From NCBI GenBank assembly GCA_037974335.1, contig CM075734.1:25880000-25943999 (forward strand): a stretch of DNA of 64,000 nt, read 5' to 3'. The DNA is from Prionace glauca. Taxonomy: Eukaryota; Chordata; Chondrichthyes; Carcharhiniformes; Carcharhinidae. Positions 22,855 to 36,000 of this stretch are shown piece by piece. How positions within the stretch are numbered: the stretch's first letter is position 1; every line of letters begins with the position of its first letter. Made by a program: the position numbers and the translations under genes. The notes under the pieces were generated by a model, which was not told where the DNA came from, did not search any database, and saw only the letters and a program-made list of their open reading frames with translations.

Positions 22855-23539
22855 CTACATGTGCTACATGTAGATGGCAGATGCTGAGTCACGGACACAC
22901 TATACAGTGTTTACTGGAGTCACAGATTCTTGTAAGTACTCAGCTATTTCTTGTCAAGCGCTGTTGCAATCTGTGGAAAAGTGGAAACACACAATAATTA
23001 ATACTTTATGCAGATTGGCGCTGTTCCCCAGCCGTAGGAACTGAGCGAAACCCAACACAGCTCTGATGTTTCCAATGTTATCGCGTGAAGATGCAATGAA
23101 TTACTAAAGCTTTTCTGAATATTTTCCAAACGCCAAATAAAAGTGAAGCCGAGTTAAAAAAAAATGTTTTGGCAGCTCTGACTGAAAATGCAATAACATG
23201 TCAGTTGTTTAGATTTATTTATAATCCCCCCCTATTTCTATTGCCTCGTACTCCCGTCTATTCTTTGGTCGACTCTGTCTACAGAACAAGCGTTTCCTTC
23301 TGCGTTTGAGCTGCGCGTCTGAACTAAGCTGTCAAAAGTGTCAGGAGTATGCCATTGCTCCCACACGTAGCAAGCAGCCTTATTTTCTTTTGCTCATTTG
23401 CAAGATTGGAGTGCCACCTCCAGAGAGTCGCAGGAAAATTGATCTAACTTAAGACTTCACAATCTCTACATGATGATCACAACTCCCCTCCGTTTGTCCT
23501 GATCCTAGAGTGGATGAGAAGTTGAAGAACGTGAGTGAG

Positions 23540-23640
23540 AAGTGGTGGTGGGGGGGGGGGGGGGGGGGGGGAGTAGTGCAGGCAAGGCGGGGAGGGGGGT
23601 GGTGACTGAGGGGTTGAGAGGGTGGTGGAGGTGGGGAAGA
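23540..23640 (+). promoter_or_regulatory. G-rich tract with a 22-base G run upstream of CYP26C1
   Basis: The run at 23550-23571 is pure G, followed by further GG-GGGGGG clusters to about 23640. It could form G-quadruplexes and lies about 140-240 bp upstream of the TATA box. A regulatory role is inference. Long homopolymers are also error-prone in assemblies, so the exact length may be wrong. Confidence 0.45.
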
Positions 23641-23776
23641 AATTATGCTTCAACACACTCATGTCAAATACCAAACCTCTGAGTAGACTTTGATTGTCTC
23701 TATATATTCAGATTATTTCTTGGTTCCACTTCAGATTTCACTTCCCTATGATGCAGGATTGCTCGACTCTGAAATC

Positions 23777-23784
23777 TATAAATT
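23777..23784 (+). promoter_or_regulatory. Candidate TATA box of CYP26C1
   Basis: TATAAATT lies 82 bp before the start codon. Initiation 25-30 bp downstream would give a 5' UTR of about 55-60 bases. No clear DR5 retinoic-acid response element was seen by eye close to it. Confidence 0.4.
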
Positions 23785-23865
23785 GGTGTCTAATTTTGTC
23801 AGCACACTAGAGTACAGATCTGCTGCACTCACTGATTTTTTTTTGTTTTGTTGAAACGTTTGAGA

Positions 23866-24063
23866 ATGGTCTTGATGATGGCATTACCATTGCTGATCAG
23901 CCTTTTTACTGTCCTAGCCCCTATCATCCTTCTTCTAACTGCTTGCATCTATCTCTGGCAGCTTCGATGGAATCTAAAGGCAGACAAGAACTGGAAGCTC
24001 CCCCTGCCTCCAGGGTCCATGGGGCTTCCAATTGTTGGCGAAACGTTCCACTGGCTCCTGCAG
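23866..24063 (+). CDS. CYP26C1: CYP26C1 exon 1
   Basis: Codons 1-66. It encodes the hydrophobic signal anchor, the basic WQLRW stop-transfer region and the hinge to the catalytic domain, ending in GETFHWLLQ. The donor is CAG|GTACGT. Human CYP26B1 and C1 exons 1 also end at this point in the protein. An in-frame upstream TTG is not used as the start because the ATG has the better context. Confidence 0.85.
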
Positions 24064-27000
24064 GTACGTCTGCTTTCTTATTACATCGAGTCATATTTGA
24101 GGGATAGGGGAGAAAAATAAGTATTTTGTCCTTTTAGTTTATTTTCTGTCTTCTTTTTATAGTTCAGTCTGTGTCCCAATTTGTGCTAGTGCTGCTGTTA
24201 GCGGTAAGGCCCTGGCGGACTTAGTGTTCTACTTTCACTCTTCCCCAGTGAGCAAAAGTCTGAAAATGAACACTTCAATGCACATAGTCTTGTGATACAG
24301 TGGGAAGCATCCCTGCCTCTGAACCTAGAAGCTCCAAGTTCGAGTCCCATCCTAGGTATTTGATGGTCAAGGAAGGTGCACTCATAATACAGCCAAACAG
24401 GTTGAGTGTCAACCTGCAAATCTTTCCAAATACATCAACAGCTGGTAGTAAGAACAGGAGAGACTCCTGCTTAGCCACGCTTGGTGTTGAGTGGTGCTCT
24501 CCATAAGCCGCAGATGAACAACCGGGAATTACTGGCTATAATATTCTGCCTTAGTGCACCGCTTGATGTGGGAAAGAATTGGAATTCAATGCAAAATGAC
24601 AATTTACAGCTTCTACATATTCCAGTGTCAGGTGTTATGAACATTTAGAAACAAGGACTTACATTTGTGTAGTCCCTTTACACCCTCAGAACATCCCAAA
24701 GCACTTAACTGCATTTTTGAAGCATTTTTAAAACAATGGTCACTGTTATGAATGTAGGAAACACAGCAACCAATTTGCACACAGCAAAGTAACAACAACA
24801 GCACTGAAATAACAAGCAGATTATCCATTGTAGTAAAAGCAAATTACTGAGGATGTTGGAATCTGAAACCAAAAGAAAAAAATGCTGGAAAATCTCTGCA
24901 GGTCTGGCAGCATCTGTAAGGCGAGAAAGAGTTTCGAGTCCAGATGACTCTTTGTTAAGGCTGAGGATCTGTTGTAGTGATGTGGACAAGAATTGGCAGA
25001 ACATCAAGATGAACACCCCACTCCTCATTGAAACAGTGCCATGCAATTTTTTTATGTCTGCCAAAAGATGCCTTGGTTTACGTTCACGTCTGAAAGGCAG
25101 CACTGCTAAACGCAGCACTCCCTCAGTGCTGCAGCACTGCCTCAGTGCTACACTGGACTGTCAACCTCGATGGGCTTAAGCTCGTGTCTCTGGAGTGGGA
25201 CTTGAACACACAACCTTCTGATTCAGAGATGGGAGTGCTAGCAATGAGCGGCAGTTGACATATTATTTATTCTAATCCAGTACCGCATAGTTCAGTTTCA
25301 TCTTATATGTCAAACATTGTATAAATGAAGGGTAACAAATCATTCATCTGGTGCAGCACAGCTTGTGCGCGTGCTTTGCTAACTCCTAGACACACACTGA
25401 TTGTGAATGAGCTTGCATAGTGATGTGCAGGGTTAGGCACTGCTGAAATGGATTACTAACAAGCTGCATTTATCAGGTTAGCACCTGGTATGTTTGAATG
25501 TATCAGGATGAGCACAGAAAGAAAATCAAAGTGTGAGATGGATGCATTTGGTCAATTGTCATGTAGAAAAGCTCAGCTAACGCTTTGCTAATCAAAGTCA
25601 AAAGCAGGTTGGGAAACAAGGGGTGCACAGCAAGCATTTAGAAATACTAGCTAATGTCACAAAGTATTTAATATTCTATAGCGAATGCCAACACCAGAAC
25701 AAAGACACAGAAATCATGATGAGACGAGGAACAGAACAGTTACAAAAATTGCAGTCAGTCTGGCTGGAAGCTATTATGCAATGCTTTTGCTTCAATAAAT
25801 TCTTTATGAAAAACATATTTGGATTCCTTAATTAAAACAACATGTTCCTGTGACTTCTGTCCAATCGTTTTACAGGAAGCAACTTCTAAATTAAAATTAA
25901 TGGATGAAGGTGTCTGTTAAAATAGCAAATATGTGAGCATGTTAAAGATTCGTACACTGACATGATGGGCAGAGGCAGGATGTGGAGAAACTGGTATTGG
26001 ACTGGAGCAGGCACGGTAAGAAATCTCAGGTTGAAGTCCAACAGGTTCATTTGGAATCGTGAGCATTCAGAACGATGCACTCACTTGAAGAAGGAGCAAC
26101 ACTCCGAAAGCTCATAATTTTAAATAAACCTGTTGGACTTTAAACTAGTGTTGAAATTTCTTATGATGGACAGACACATTTAGGCTTCAGCTTTCTAGAC
26201 TGCAAGGAGCAGGGAGAAAGCAGTGTTTTCCTGATTGCAATATACAAGATCAGATTTTGTTATTAATATGCTGAATGTAAAGGCCATGGTGAATAGAGGA
26301 AGATGATGTAGGAGAGAGACACACATGGATAACGGCACCTCTTCAATTTTCAGTCCAGTGCTTTGTCTTTTGAGAACGCAGACATACTAGATTGTTCAGG
26401 TGTCACTGGAGGATCCAGGTCTACAGTACCCTCTTTCCCACGCCTTGTATCACTATTTCTTCCCTCTCTTTTTTTTCTCTCTTTCTTATTACCATCCCAA
26501 TTTTTCTCTCTATTTAGAACTCGAGGGTGTCAGTGATCAAATGTATTTGGTCACATCCTCACAAATCTACTGACATAGATGCATCTGTCCTGTATAGTGT
26601 TGTTAGAAGTGACCACCTCAAAGTCCTTGTGGAGATGAAATCTCATCTTCACACTGAGAACATACTGCATTGTCTCATCTGGTATTATCACTGTGCTAAA
26701 TGCATAGATTCAGAGCAGAACCAGCATCTCAAAGTGGGCATCCACGAGTTGCAATGGATCATCAGCAGAACTGTGCTTGATCACATTCTCTAGCCTGCTG
26801 TATCCATCACTCTACCAATACCATCAAGCGATGGGACCAACCCTGGTTCAATGAAGGGTTTGGGAGGGAATGCCAGGAGTAACACCAGGCACACCTAAAA
26901 TTAGGTGCCCAACTGGTGAAGCTGTAACGTAGACTACATGCACGCTAAGTCATTGAAACAGTGTACAATCGACAGAGAAAAACAATCCCAGTGGATCAGA

Positions 27001-30000
27001 TCAGAGCTCTGGTCTCTGGTCATGAATGATGGTGGACAATTAAGCAACTGATAGGAAGAACAGGAGGATGAGAGAGCCCAATTCATGAGTGCACATGACA
27101 AGACTGAAGTATTTGGAACCATCTTCATTTGGCAATGCCAAGTGGATGATCTATCTCAACCTCCTGCTGAAGTCCCCAGCGGCATAGATGCAAATCATCA
27201 GCCAGTTCGACTTACTCCACATGATACCAAGAAATCATAGAATCCCTACAATGCAGAAGAGGCCATTTGGCTCATCAAATCTGACAGTGCAAGGGTTCCC
27301 TTCAAGTGCTTTGGTTTCCTCTCTCAGTCCAATGATGTGCAGGTTACGTAGATGGGTCATACTAAGTTGCCCCTTAGTGTGCCAAGATGTAAGGTCTTAC
27401 CCCTGAGTAAGATGGTCTTTTAGAGAGTCTTTTGCAGACTTTATGGGCTGAATGGCATTCTTCTGCACTGTAGGGATTCTATGGTCATGATATGGTTTAA
27501 CATAAAGATTATCAATGCCATCCAGGACAAAACGGCCTGCCTAACAGGCACCCATCTACCACCTTCAACATTCACTCCCTTTAAGCTCAACACAGAGTGG
27601 CAGCAGTTTGTATAAAAGATGCACTGTTGCAACTCCCCGAGGTTGCAGGTGTATGGGATTGGGGGTGATCTAGGTAATTGGATCAGGAATTGGCTAGCAG
27701 ATAGGAGACAGAGAATGGTGGTTGATGGGAAATATTCGTCATGGAGTTCGGTTACAAGTGGTGTGCCTCAGGGATCTGTTTTGGGGCCACTGCTGTTTGT
27801 AATTTTTATTAATGATCTGGATGAGGGTATAGTTGGGTGGATTAGTAAGTTTGCTGATGACACCAAAGTCGGAGGTGTGGTAGATTGTGAGGAAGGGTGT
27901 CATAGTTTGCAGGATGACTTAGAAAGGTTGCAGAGCTGGGCTGAGAGGTGGCGGATGGAGTTTAATGTGGAGAAGTGTGAGGTAATTCATTTCGGTAGGG
28001 ATAACAGATGTGTTGAGTATAGGGCTAACGGGAGGACTTTGAATAGTGTGGAGGAGCAGAGGGATCTAGGTGTATGTGTACATAGATCCCTGAAAGTTGG
28101 GAATCAAGTAGATAAGGTTGTTAAGAAGGCATACGGAGTCTTGGCGTTTATTGGTAGGGGGATTGAATTTAGGAGTCGCAGCGTCATGATGCAACTGTAC
28201 ACATCTCTGGTGCGGCCACACTTGGAGTTTTGTGTGCAGTTCTGGTCCCCACATTACAGGAAGGATGTAGAGGCTTTGGAGAGGGTGCAGAGGAGGTTTA
28301 CCAGGATGTTGCCTGGTATGGAGGGGAGATCATATGAGGAGAGACTGAGAGATTTGGGGTTGTTTTCGCTGGAAAGAAGGCGGCTAAGAGGGGATCTCAT
28401 TGAAACATATAAGATGATTAGAGGTTTAGACAGGGTAGATAGTGATAGCCTTTTTCCTAGGATGGAGAAAGCTAGCACGAGGGGGCACGATTTTAAATTA
28501 AGGGGGGGTAGTTATAGGACAGATGTCAGGGGTAGGTTCTTTACCCAGAGGGTGGTGAGGGACTGGAATGCCCTGCCAGCTGCAGTTGTAAATGCACCTA
28601 GTTTGGGGGCGTTTAAGAGATCTGTGGATAGGTTTATGGATGAAAAGGGATTGGTTTAGGCTAGTGGGTCATTGTTTTGTAACTGGTCGGCGCAACATCG
28701 TGGGCCGAAGGGCCTGTTCTGCGCTGTAATGTTCTATGTTCTATGTTCTATGTTCTTTCAACAGCACCTTTCAAAACTACCTCAATGGACAAGGAAAGCA
28801 GATACTTGGGAAAAACACCTCCACCTGAAAGTTTCTATCCTAATCACTCAGCATCCTGATTTGGAGCTATATACCTCCATTCCTTCACTGTTGCTGAGTC
28901 AAAATCCTGGAGCTTCCTCCATAAGAGCAGTGTAGATGTACCTTCACCACAGGGACTGCAGCAGTTCAAGAAAACACCTTCTCAAGGGCAATTAAGGATG
29001 GGTAATAAATGCAGGCCTTGCAAGCGATGCCCATGAACAAATGAACAAACACCATTTTGGATGCTACATTTGTTAAATAAAAGAAGTAGAAAATTGCCAG
29101 TCAGAAAGAAGTAAAAGCTATCTTCACCACGTACAGTTTTTAATTATACAGTGTGTAAACTTTCTCCTACTCCTTACAGAGTTCTAATTTCCATGCTTCC
29201 AGAAGAAGGCAACATGGTAACGTGTTCAAGACACACTTGCTAGGGCGGCCATTGATACGTGTCACTGGTGCGGAACACGTGCGCCGGCTACTGCTGGAAG
29301 AACATAATTTGGTTGGTACCAACTGGCCACAGAGTGCCCAAGCCATCCTGGGGTCTACCAGCCTGGCAAACTCCATCGGGGACATCCACTATCACAAAAG
29401 AAAGGTACCTATTCCACTAACAAACTTCAAACCTCTACCTGTTCCTCTCAGAAAGGGTAATCATTTTCAAGTCAAATATGCAAGCAATGATTTTGTGGAT
29501 AATGATGTTCAAATGCCAGATTCATTGAAACATACTTACTCTGTACTTGAACCAAGTAATTTGCAGTCCGATCGTTGTCTGCTTCTCTGTATTTACACTT
29601 CTTCCAAGCTAAATGGGGTTCATCAGAAGGCTATGTTATCAACTCATTCTGCAACATTTTATCCAGTACCACTCACCAAGATGTCATTAGCCTGAGGTAG
29701 CGGCATAAGCTGTAGCAATCAGCAGTTCACTTGCTCAAGGTTAAGGCATCAAGTTGTCCCTAATTAAGGGAAGGGTTACTCATCCATTGGTATTTATATG
29801 CTAAAACAGGCTCTGTGTTTTGGTAAATGCTGTTGGCAAAATTTCAGTGTAAATATTCTAAACATAGACATCACAGCTCCGCTTCTATTTCTGGTTGCAC
29901 TTCAGTCCCATGTTCGCATTGGTGTCCCGCTACAGAGGACTGGGCAGGGAGATTGGGAGACCTCTTGGTGGGACTGATCCTGGACCAAGTCAAGGTGGCC

Positions 30001-33000
30001 ATTAACAGCAGATGGTCAAGTCTGTCTTTCTGTGGCTCCGTCCAGGCTCAAATGTCTTGGACGAGGGAGCACATGATGTCTATTTGTGCACTTTAGGTTT
30101 TCGATGACCTGTAGCACCAGGAGTACATTATCAACACTGGGAATGTGATTTTCATTTGATTTGTTAAGTTCCCTTTCAGGCTTTGTGTTTCTGTTACAGT
30201 GGGTTAGTGGTGCCCCTTTCAAAGCTGGTCTGTCTTAGCTAACAACCTCTAAATTATTTGGAAAGACTAATAAATAAAATCTTTCACAACTTGCCCATTG
30301 CATTTTCAAATATTCTCTGCACAACTTCTTCTAGAATCATAGAACCCCTACAGTACAGAAGGAGGCCATTCAACCCATCGAGTCCTCACCAATCACTATC
30401 CTACCCAGGCCCTATCCCTTTAACCCCATGCACTTATCCCAGCTAATCCCCCTGACACTAAGGGGCAATTTAGCATGGCCAATCCACCTAACCCACACAT
30501 CTTTGGACTGTGGGGGAAAACTGGAGCACTTGGAGGAAACCCACACAGACATGGGCCAAATATGCAGATTACAGTGAGTGATCCAAACCAGGAATCGAAC
30601 CCAGGTCCTGACGCTGTGAGGCAGCAGTGCTAACCACTGTGCCACCATGCTGCCCCATCTGTTAACATATCTGAGCAAAAACATTTTCAACATTTTACCA
30701 ACTACCATTCCATGCACAATTTGTTACATGGATACCAGTTGCTCCAAATAGAAATGCAGAATCTGACAGGCATGATCCTTAGTTTTGGAATTATGAAGAT
30801 CCCAGCTCTTTCTGTGACCGATATTAGAGTAGCAGAGGCAGTGGCCAGGATTTTCTGACTGCTGTTGTGGAGGGACCCACCCACCGCAGGGGATTCAGTG
30901 GCCCAGCCAAACGCCCATTGGCTTTCAATGGGACAGGCTGACTGAATGGTTCACGGGCTCAGAAAATTCTGACCTGTGTTACAATTAACATTAGCACCAA
31001 TCCATTGCTGAAAGGTGTACACATGTGGAGGTCAGGGGGAAGATAGAGTTAGGCTCCGTAGCAATACCACTACTTTGAACAGAATGCACACACTCATTCC
31101 CCCTGGCCACAACGAGTGCCAGACCATTACCACAAGGGAGGCCCTAACCATCTCACCTAGGCATCCAATGTCATTAATCTGACTAAATGTTTAGAATCCC
31201 TACAGTGCGGAAGGAGGCCATTCAGCCCATCAAGCCTGCACCGACAACAATCCCACCCAGGCCCTATCTCTGAAAACCCATCTATTTACCCGACTACTTC
31301 CCCTGACATCCACCTAACACTAAGGAGCAATTTAGCATGGCCAATGCACCTAACCTTTGGACTGTGGGAGAAAACCTGAGCACCCGGAGGAAACTCATGC
31401 AGACATGGGGAGAAAGTGCAAACTCCACACAGACAGCAACCAAGCTGGGAATCAAACCCGGGACCCTGGTGCTAGCCATTGCGCATCAACATCCTGAGGG
31501 TCAACTTTCTCCAGAAAATTAACCACTGTCACCCCTTGAACCAAGCCCCAGCAAGGCTGACTGAAGAAAACAAGGAGGGGAAATTGTTTAGTGATTCTCG
31601 GTATTTTGTGCCCTAATTATACTTTCACCTCTTGGCTTTAATGATTTTCCTATTGACTTATGCATGTATACTTGAAAGTCAGAAGAAAATAAAGAGAGCG
31701 TTTAACGTACATCAATCCAAGGTGCCGAGAAAAGTAACTGATATAAAATATTTTAAGTATTTTGTTTTTCCTCACTTAACATTCTCTGTTTAATTGTCTT
31801 TCTCGTCCATTTTGATTTTCCCAAACTCTGTTACACTGATTTACATTGCGTAGCTTTTATTTTTATTTCAAAAGCTGGTTGCTTTTTTATGCAAAAGTGA
31901 TATACTTGCAGATGCTGAAAATCTGAACCACAAACTGAAAATATTGGAAATACTCAGGCAGTGTCTGTGGAGAAAAAGGGTTGACAAAAGGTGTTTAACC
32001 TAAAATATTAACTCTCTGTAGCTGCTTTTTAAACCTTGCAGTTAATCTGGAAAACGTATAGATGAAAACGGGATCAGAATCCTGCAGTTAGCACTGAAGA
32101 TGTTGAAGCAAGGTGGCACAGTGGTTAGCCCTGCTGCTACACAGCGCCAGGGACCTGGGTTCAATTCTCGGCTTGGGTCACTATGCAAAGTCTGCACTTC
32201 TTCTCATGTCTATGTGGGTTTCTTCTGGGTGCTCCGGTTTCTTCCCACAGTCTGAAAGACATGCTGGTTAGGTACATTGGCAATGCTAAATTCTCCCTCA
32301 GCATACCCAAACATGTGCCGGAGTGTGGTGACTAGGGGATTTTCGCAGTAACTTCACTGCAGTGTTAATGTAAGCCTACTTGTGACACGAATAAATAAAC
32401 TTTAAATAGACGATGCTGCAATTGTCCTGCAATGATCTCCTCATGGGGAATTGAGGTGCTTTGTGGGTGCTGTCAATTATCCTTGCAGCAGACGGTAGAG
32501 AGTCACCCTGTCCAAAGAGAGAAACTCATGTTTCTCCAGAGGGTTGATGCATATCGAAACATTGTAAAATATATTTTGCAGTATTTGAGAATGGTGCATT
32601 CACCATGAAAATTATAGATTCAATCTTTTCTTCCCCTGTCAAGCAGCTGCTGTTTATTTGAATACTTATTCATATGGAGAGAAAATACAAACAATGGATA
32701 TATGATTACTAATGTGAAAATGTCTTGTTCTATGATATTTATCTGATCTATAAGATGCATCTTCCCACCTTCTACGGTGCAGTTAGCACTGAAGATGTTG
32801 AAGCAAGGTGGCACAGTGGTTAGCCCTGCTGCTACACAGCGCCAGGGACCTGGGTTCAATTCTCGGCTTGGGTCACTGTGCAAAGTCTGCACTTCTTCTC
32901 ATGTCTATGTGGGTTTCTTCTGGGTGCTCCGGTTTCTTCCCACAGTCTGAAAGACATGCTGGTTAGGTACATTGGTAATGCTAAATTCTCCCTCAGCATA

Positions 33001-36000
33001 CCCAAACATGTGCCGGAGTATGGTGACTAGGGGATTTTCGCGGGAAGGTGGAGCTGAGTCACGACAGATCAGCCATGATCTTATTGAATGGCGGGGCAGG
33101 CTCGAAGGGCCAGATGGCCTACTCCTGCTCCTATTTCTTATGTTCTTATTACTTTCAGGTGCAGCATGTAGGATTTATAGACTATCAGTGACTGCAGAAT
33201 GCATCAGATTTGATAGTAATTGCTAGGCTCCAGTCTGCTGATTGTACCTCAGTAAGAAGTCTGATAACACCAGGTTTAAGTCCAACCAGTTTATTTGATA
33301 GTGATCCCACTTTCGGAAACGCCATTCCTTCGTCAGGTGTGTGCAATGTGTGTGCGCGATTGCACCTCAGTCCAGGCTATGTCCTCTCAACTTAATTTCT
33401 GTTCCTTGACAGGTCTACGCGAAAGTTTTCAGTCACTCTGCTTTGGAGAGTTACATGCCACAGATCAAGCAGGTGGTGACAGAGTCAGTGCAGGACTGGT
33501 GTGCCAGGGGGCACCCTGTCACTGTATACTCAGAAAGTAAGAGGCTGACGTTCCGAATAGCTGTGGGACTTCTGCTGGGATCGCTGCCGAGCGAGGAGGA
33601 GCTGACCAACCTGTTCACCGTCTTTGAGCAGCTTACCCGCAACATTTTCTCGCTGCCCCTGGATGTTCCCAGCAGTGGCTACAGAAAGGTACACCTAATT
33701 CTTGCCATTCACCACATTCTCCCGTGAAGTGGGCAATGTTGCTGAAGGGCCTTGTGGATACTTAGAACATTACATTACAGCGCAGAACAGGCCCTTCGGC
33801 CCACGATGTTGCGCCGACCAGTTACAAAACAATGACCCACTAACCTAAACCAATCCCTTTTCATCCATAAACCTATCCACAGATCTCTTAAACGCCCCCA
33901 AACTAGGCGCATTTACAACTGCAGCTGGCAGGGCATTCCAATCCCTCACCACCCTCTGGGTAAAGAACCTACCCCTGATATCTGTCCTATAACTACCCCC
34001 CCTTAATTACTGATACTGATACGATATCCCCTGGTTCTTACCACATTGACAACTATAGAAAATAGTTCAGTGCCAGGATAATACTTGAGCAGACCTTCAG
34101 GCTATGCTGCTCTCCAGGGATCCAATGAGCCTCCCCTTCCTTTCTCACTCACAGGGAGATGTTCAGACCTTATTTGGCACCTCTTCCAATAATGCGACTG
34201 GGAGTTAGTGGTGCATTAATGTGCCCTTCCCCTTCAGAATCAGAGAACCATAGAATCCCTACAGCACAGAAGGAGGCCATTCAGCCCATCGAGCCTGCAC
34301 CGATCACAATCCCACCCAGGCCCAATCCCGGTTACCCTATTAATCTGCCTGATACCAGGATCAATTTAGCATGGCCAACCAACCTAACCCGCACATCTTT
34401 GGACTGTGGGAGGAAACCAGAGCACCCGCAGGAAACCCACGCAGACACGGGGAGAATTTGCAAACTCCACACAAGCAGTGACCCAAGGCCAGAATTGAGC
34501 CTGAGTTCCAGGGACTGTGAGGCAGCAGGCTGTGAGACATAAGCAGAGGCCATTTCACAGGCAACCAGCTGGGCCCCATGTCCTCTGCGAGTCTACACGG
34601 CAAAGATTCCCAACATAATCCATGGCGCAGAGCTGATTACAACATGGGAATCTTCATTTCAATATCATTAGTGGCCCGGGACTAAAGTCTCCGGGCCAGC
34701 TAGCATCTGCCCCCCCCCCCATCCCCACCACCAGAAGTGGTTCACTCCAACGGAGTTTCCTATTGTGCCCCACTAACAAGAAACAGGCGGTCTGACATTG
34801 CTGGAGAGAACAGAGGTCATTGAGGCCCCCCCCCGGGAGGTCAGGGATAAGGGGGGTTGCTCCTTGCGCAATGCCAGCCTGGAAATGCCAGCCTGGCCAC
34901 TTGGCACTACCCACTGAGCACCATGGCATGGCTCATCAGGCAGTGCCAAAGGAACAGGGCCGGAGGCAATGGGGCCTTTTGGGGGCAGGGCCTATTGGAG
35001 GGGGTAGGTGGGGTCCAACTGCCACTCTGCACTAAGATCGTTGGCGGAGGTGGCAGGTGTTGGTGAGTTCAGGAGTGACCAGTGGGGTAGAGGTGGGGTT
35101 TGGGAATGTTCGGGACTGGCCCAGGAAGGTCCAGGAGGCCAGCAATTGGGAATGGAGGTTGGTAGGCCAGTGATGGGAATGGGGAGGGGGTGCTTTGTGG
35201 AGCTGGCCAGCTATCAGGAGGTGGCAATGTGAGGCCACTGAGCATGCGCCAATCTCTGGTCTGACAGATCAGCGTATGCACAGTGACCCACTGAGCACTA
35301 TGCTGCCAGCCTCTCCAGCGGGAATAGCCCACAGATTGTCAATGGGAATCCCACTAGAGCACTCTGTGACAGAGTGTGGGGGATTCATTCTGAAAATCAC
35401 ATTGATAAAAACAGCAGGAGTTCTTCCCATTTTCCTGCAAGTTGGGGACTTAGAATTTTTTGGGGAGAATCCGGGCCCACATGTGTAGTGAAAATGGATA
35501 TGTCACTGGTTCCAGGTGGCTTACAATGCAGGTTGCGCAAGAAAGAGTGAGTGGAGGTAAGGGGAAATCTCACCATAATCTTCCAATCTTGGGAGAGATT
35601 AATTATACGTCAGCTAGGCTACAGTTGTAGCAAGTTGTGCTTTCAAACCCCACTGCATGTGCAAGGAAGCATCCTTAATCTGCAGGTCCCTACCAAGTCA
35701 TTCACCAACCCAATCTGGAAAAATGTCACCATAATTCGCTGTCGCTGAATCAATGCAATGCCCTCCCTAACAGCAATGTGGGTCTATTATACATTTCAGG
35801 GACTGCAACAGTTCAAGGAGGCAGCTCATCACCACCTTCTCAAGGGCAATTGGGGATGGACAATAAATGCTGCCACCCACGCCCAAATTCTGTGGATTAA
35901 TGAATGTTGTGGGAAATTCATCATTTGGAGTCAGACTTAAAGATTCAACATGCAGTTTATTGAACAAAGCTTTGGGAGAAGAACTGGGCACTCCTCAAAG

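Noticed and set aside
23318-23336. Retinoic-acid response element (DR5) upstream of CYP26C1
   Set aside because: One half-site (AGTTCA on the minus strand) is good, but the partner five bases away (TTTGAC) does not fit RGKTCA.
23848-23865. TTG start six codons upstream of the CYP26C1 ATG
   Set aside because: The ATG at 23866 has a good Kozak context and gives the length expected for the family; non-ATG initiation has no support.
27619-28659. 346-codon open frame as a host gene
   Set aside because: It encodes CR1-type reverse transcriptase motifs and ends in a LINE 3' UTR with repeated tail, so it is a mobile element.
29930-30090. Possible retroelement protein piece in intron 2
   Set aside because: A short resemblance could not be tied to any family motif; no neighbouring element parts were found.
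34654-35332. Several overlapping open frames in the GC-rich intron 3 stretch
   Set aside because: GC-rich composition lowers stop-codon density; the frames overlap on both strands and show no domains.
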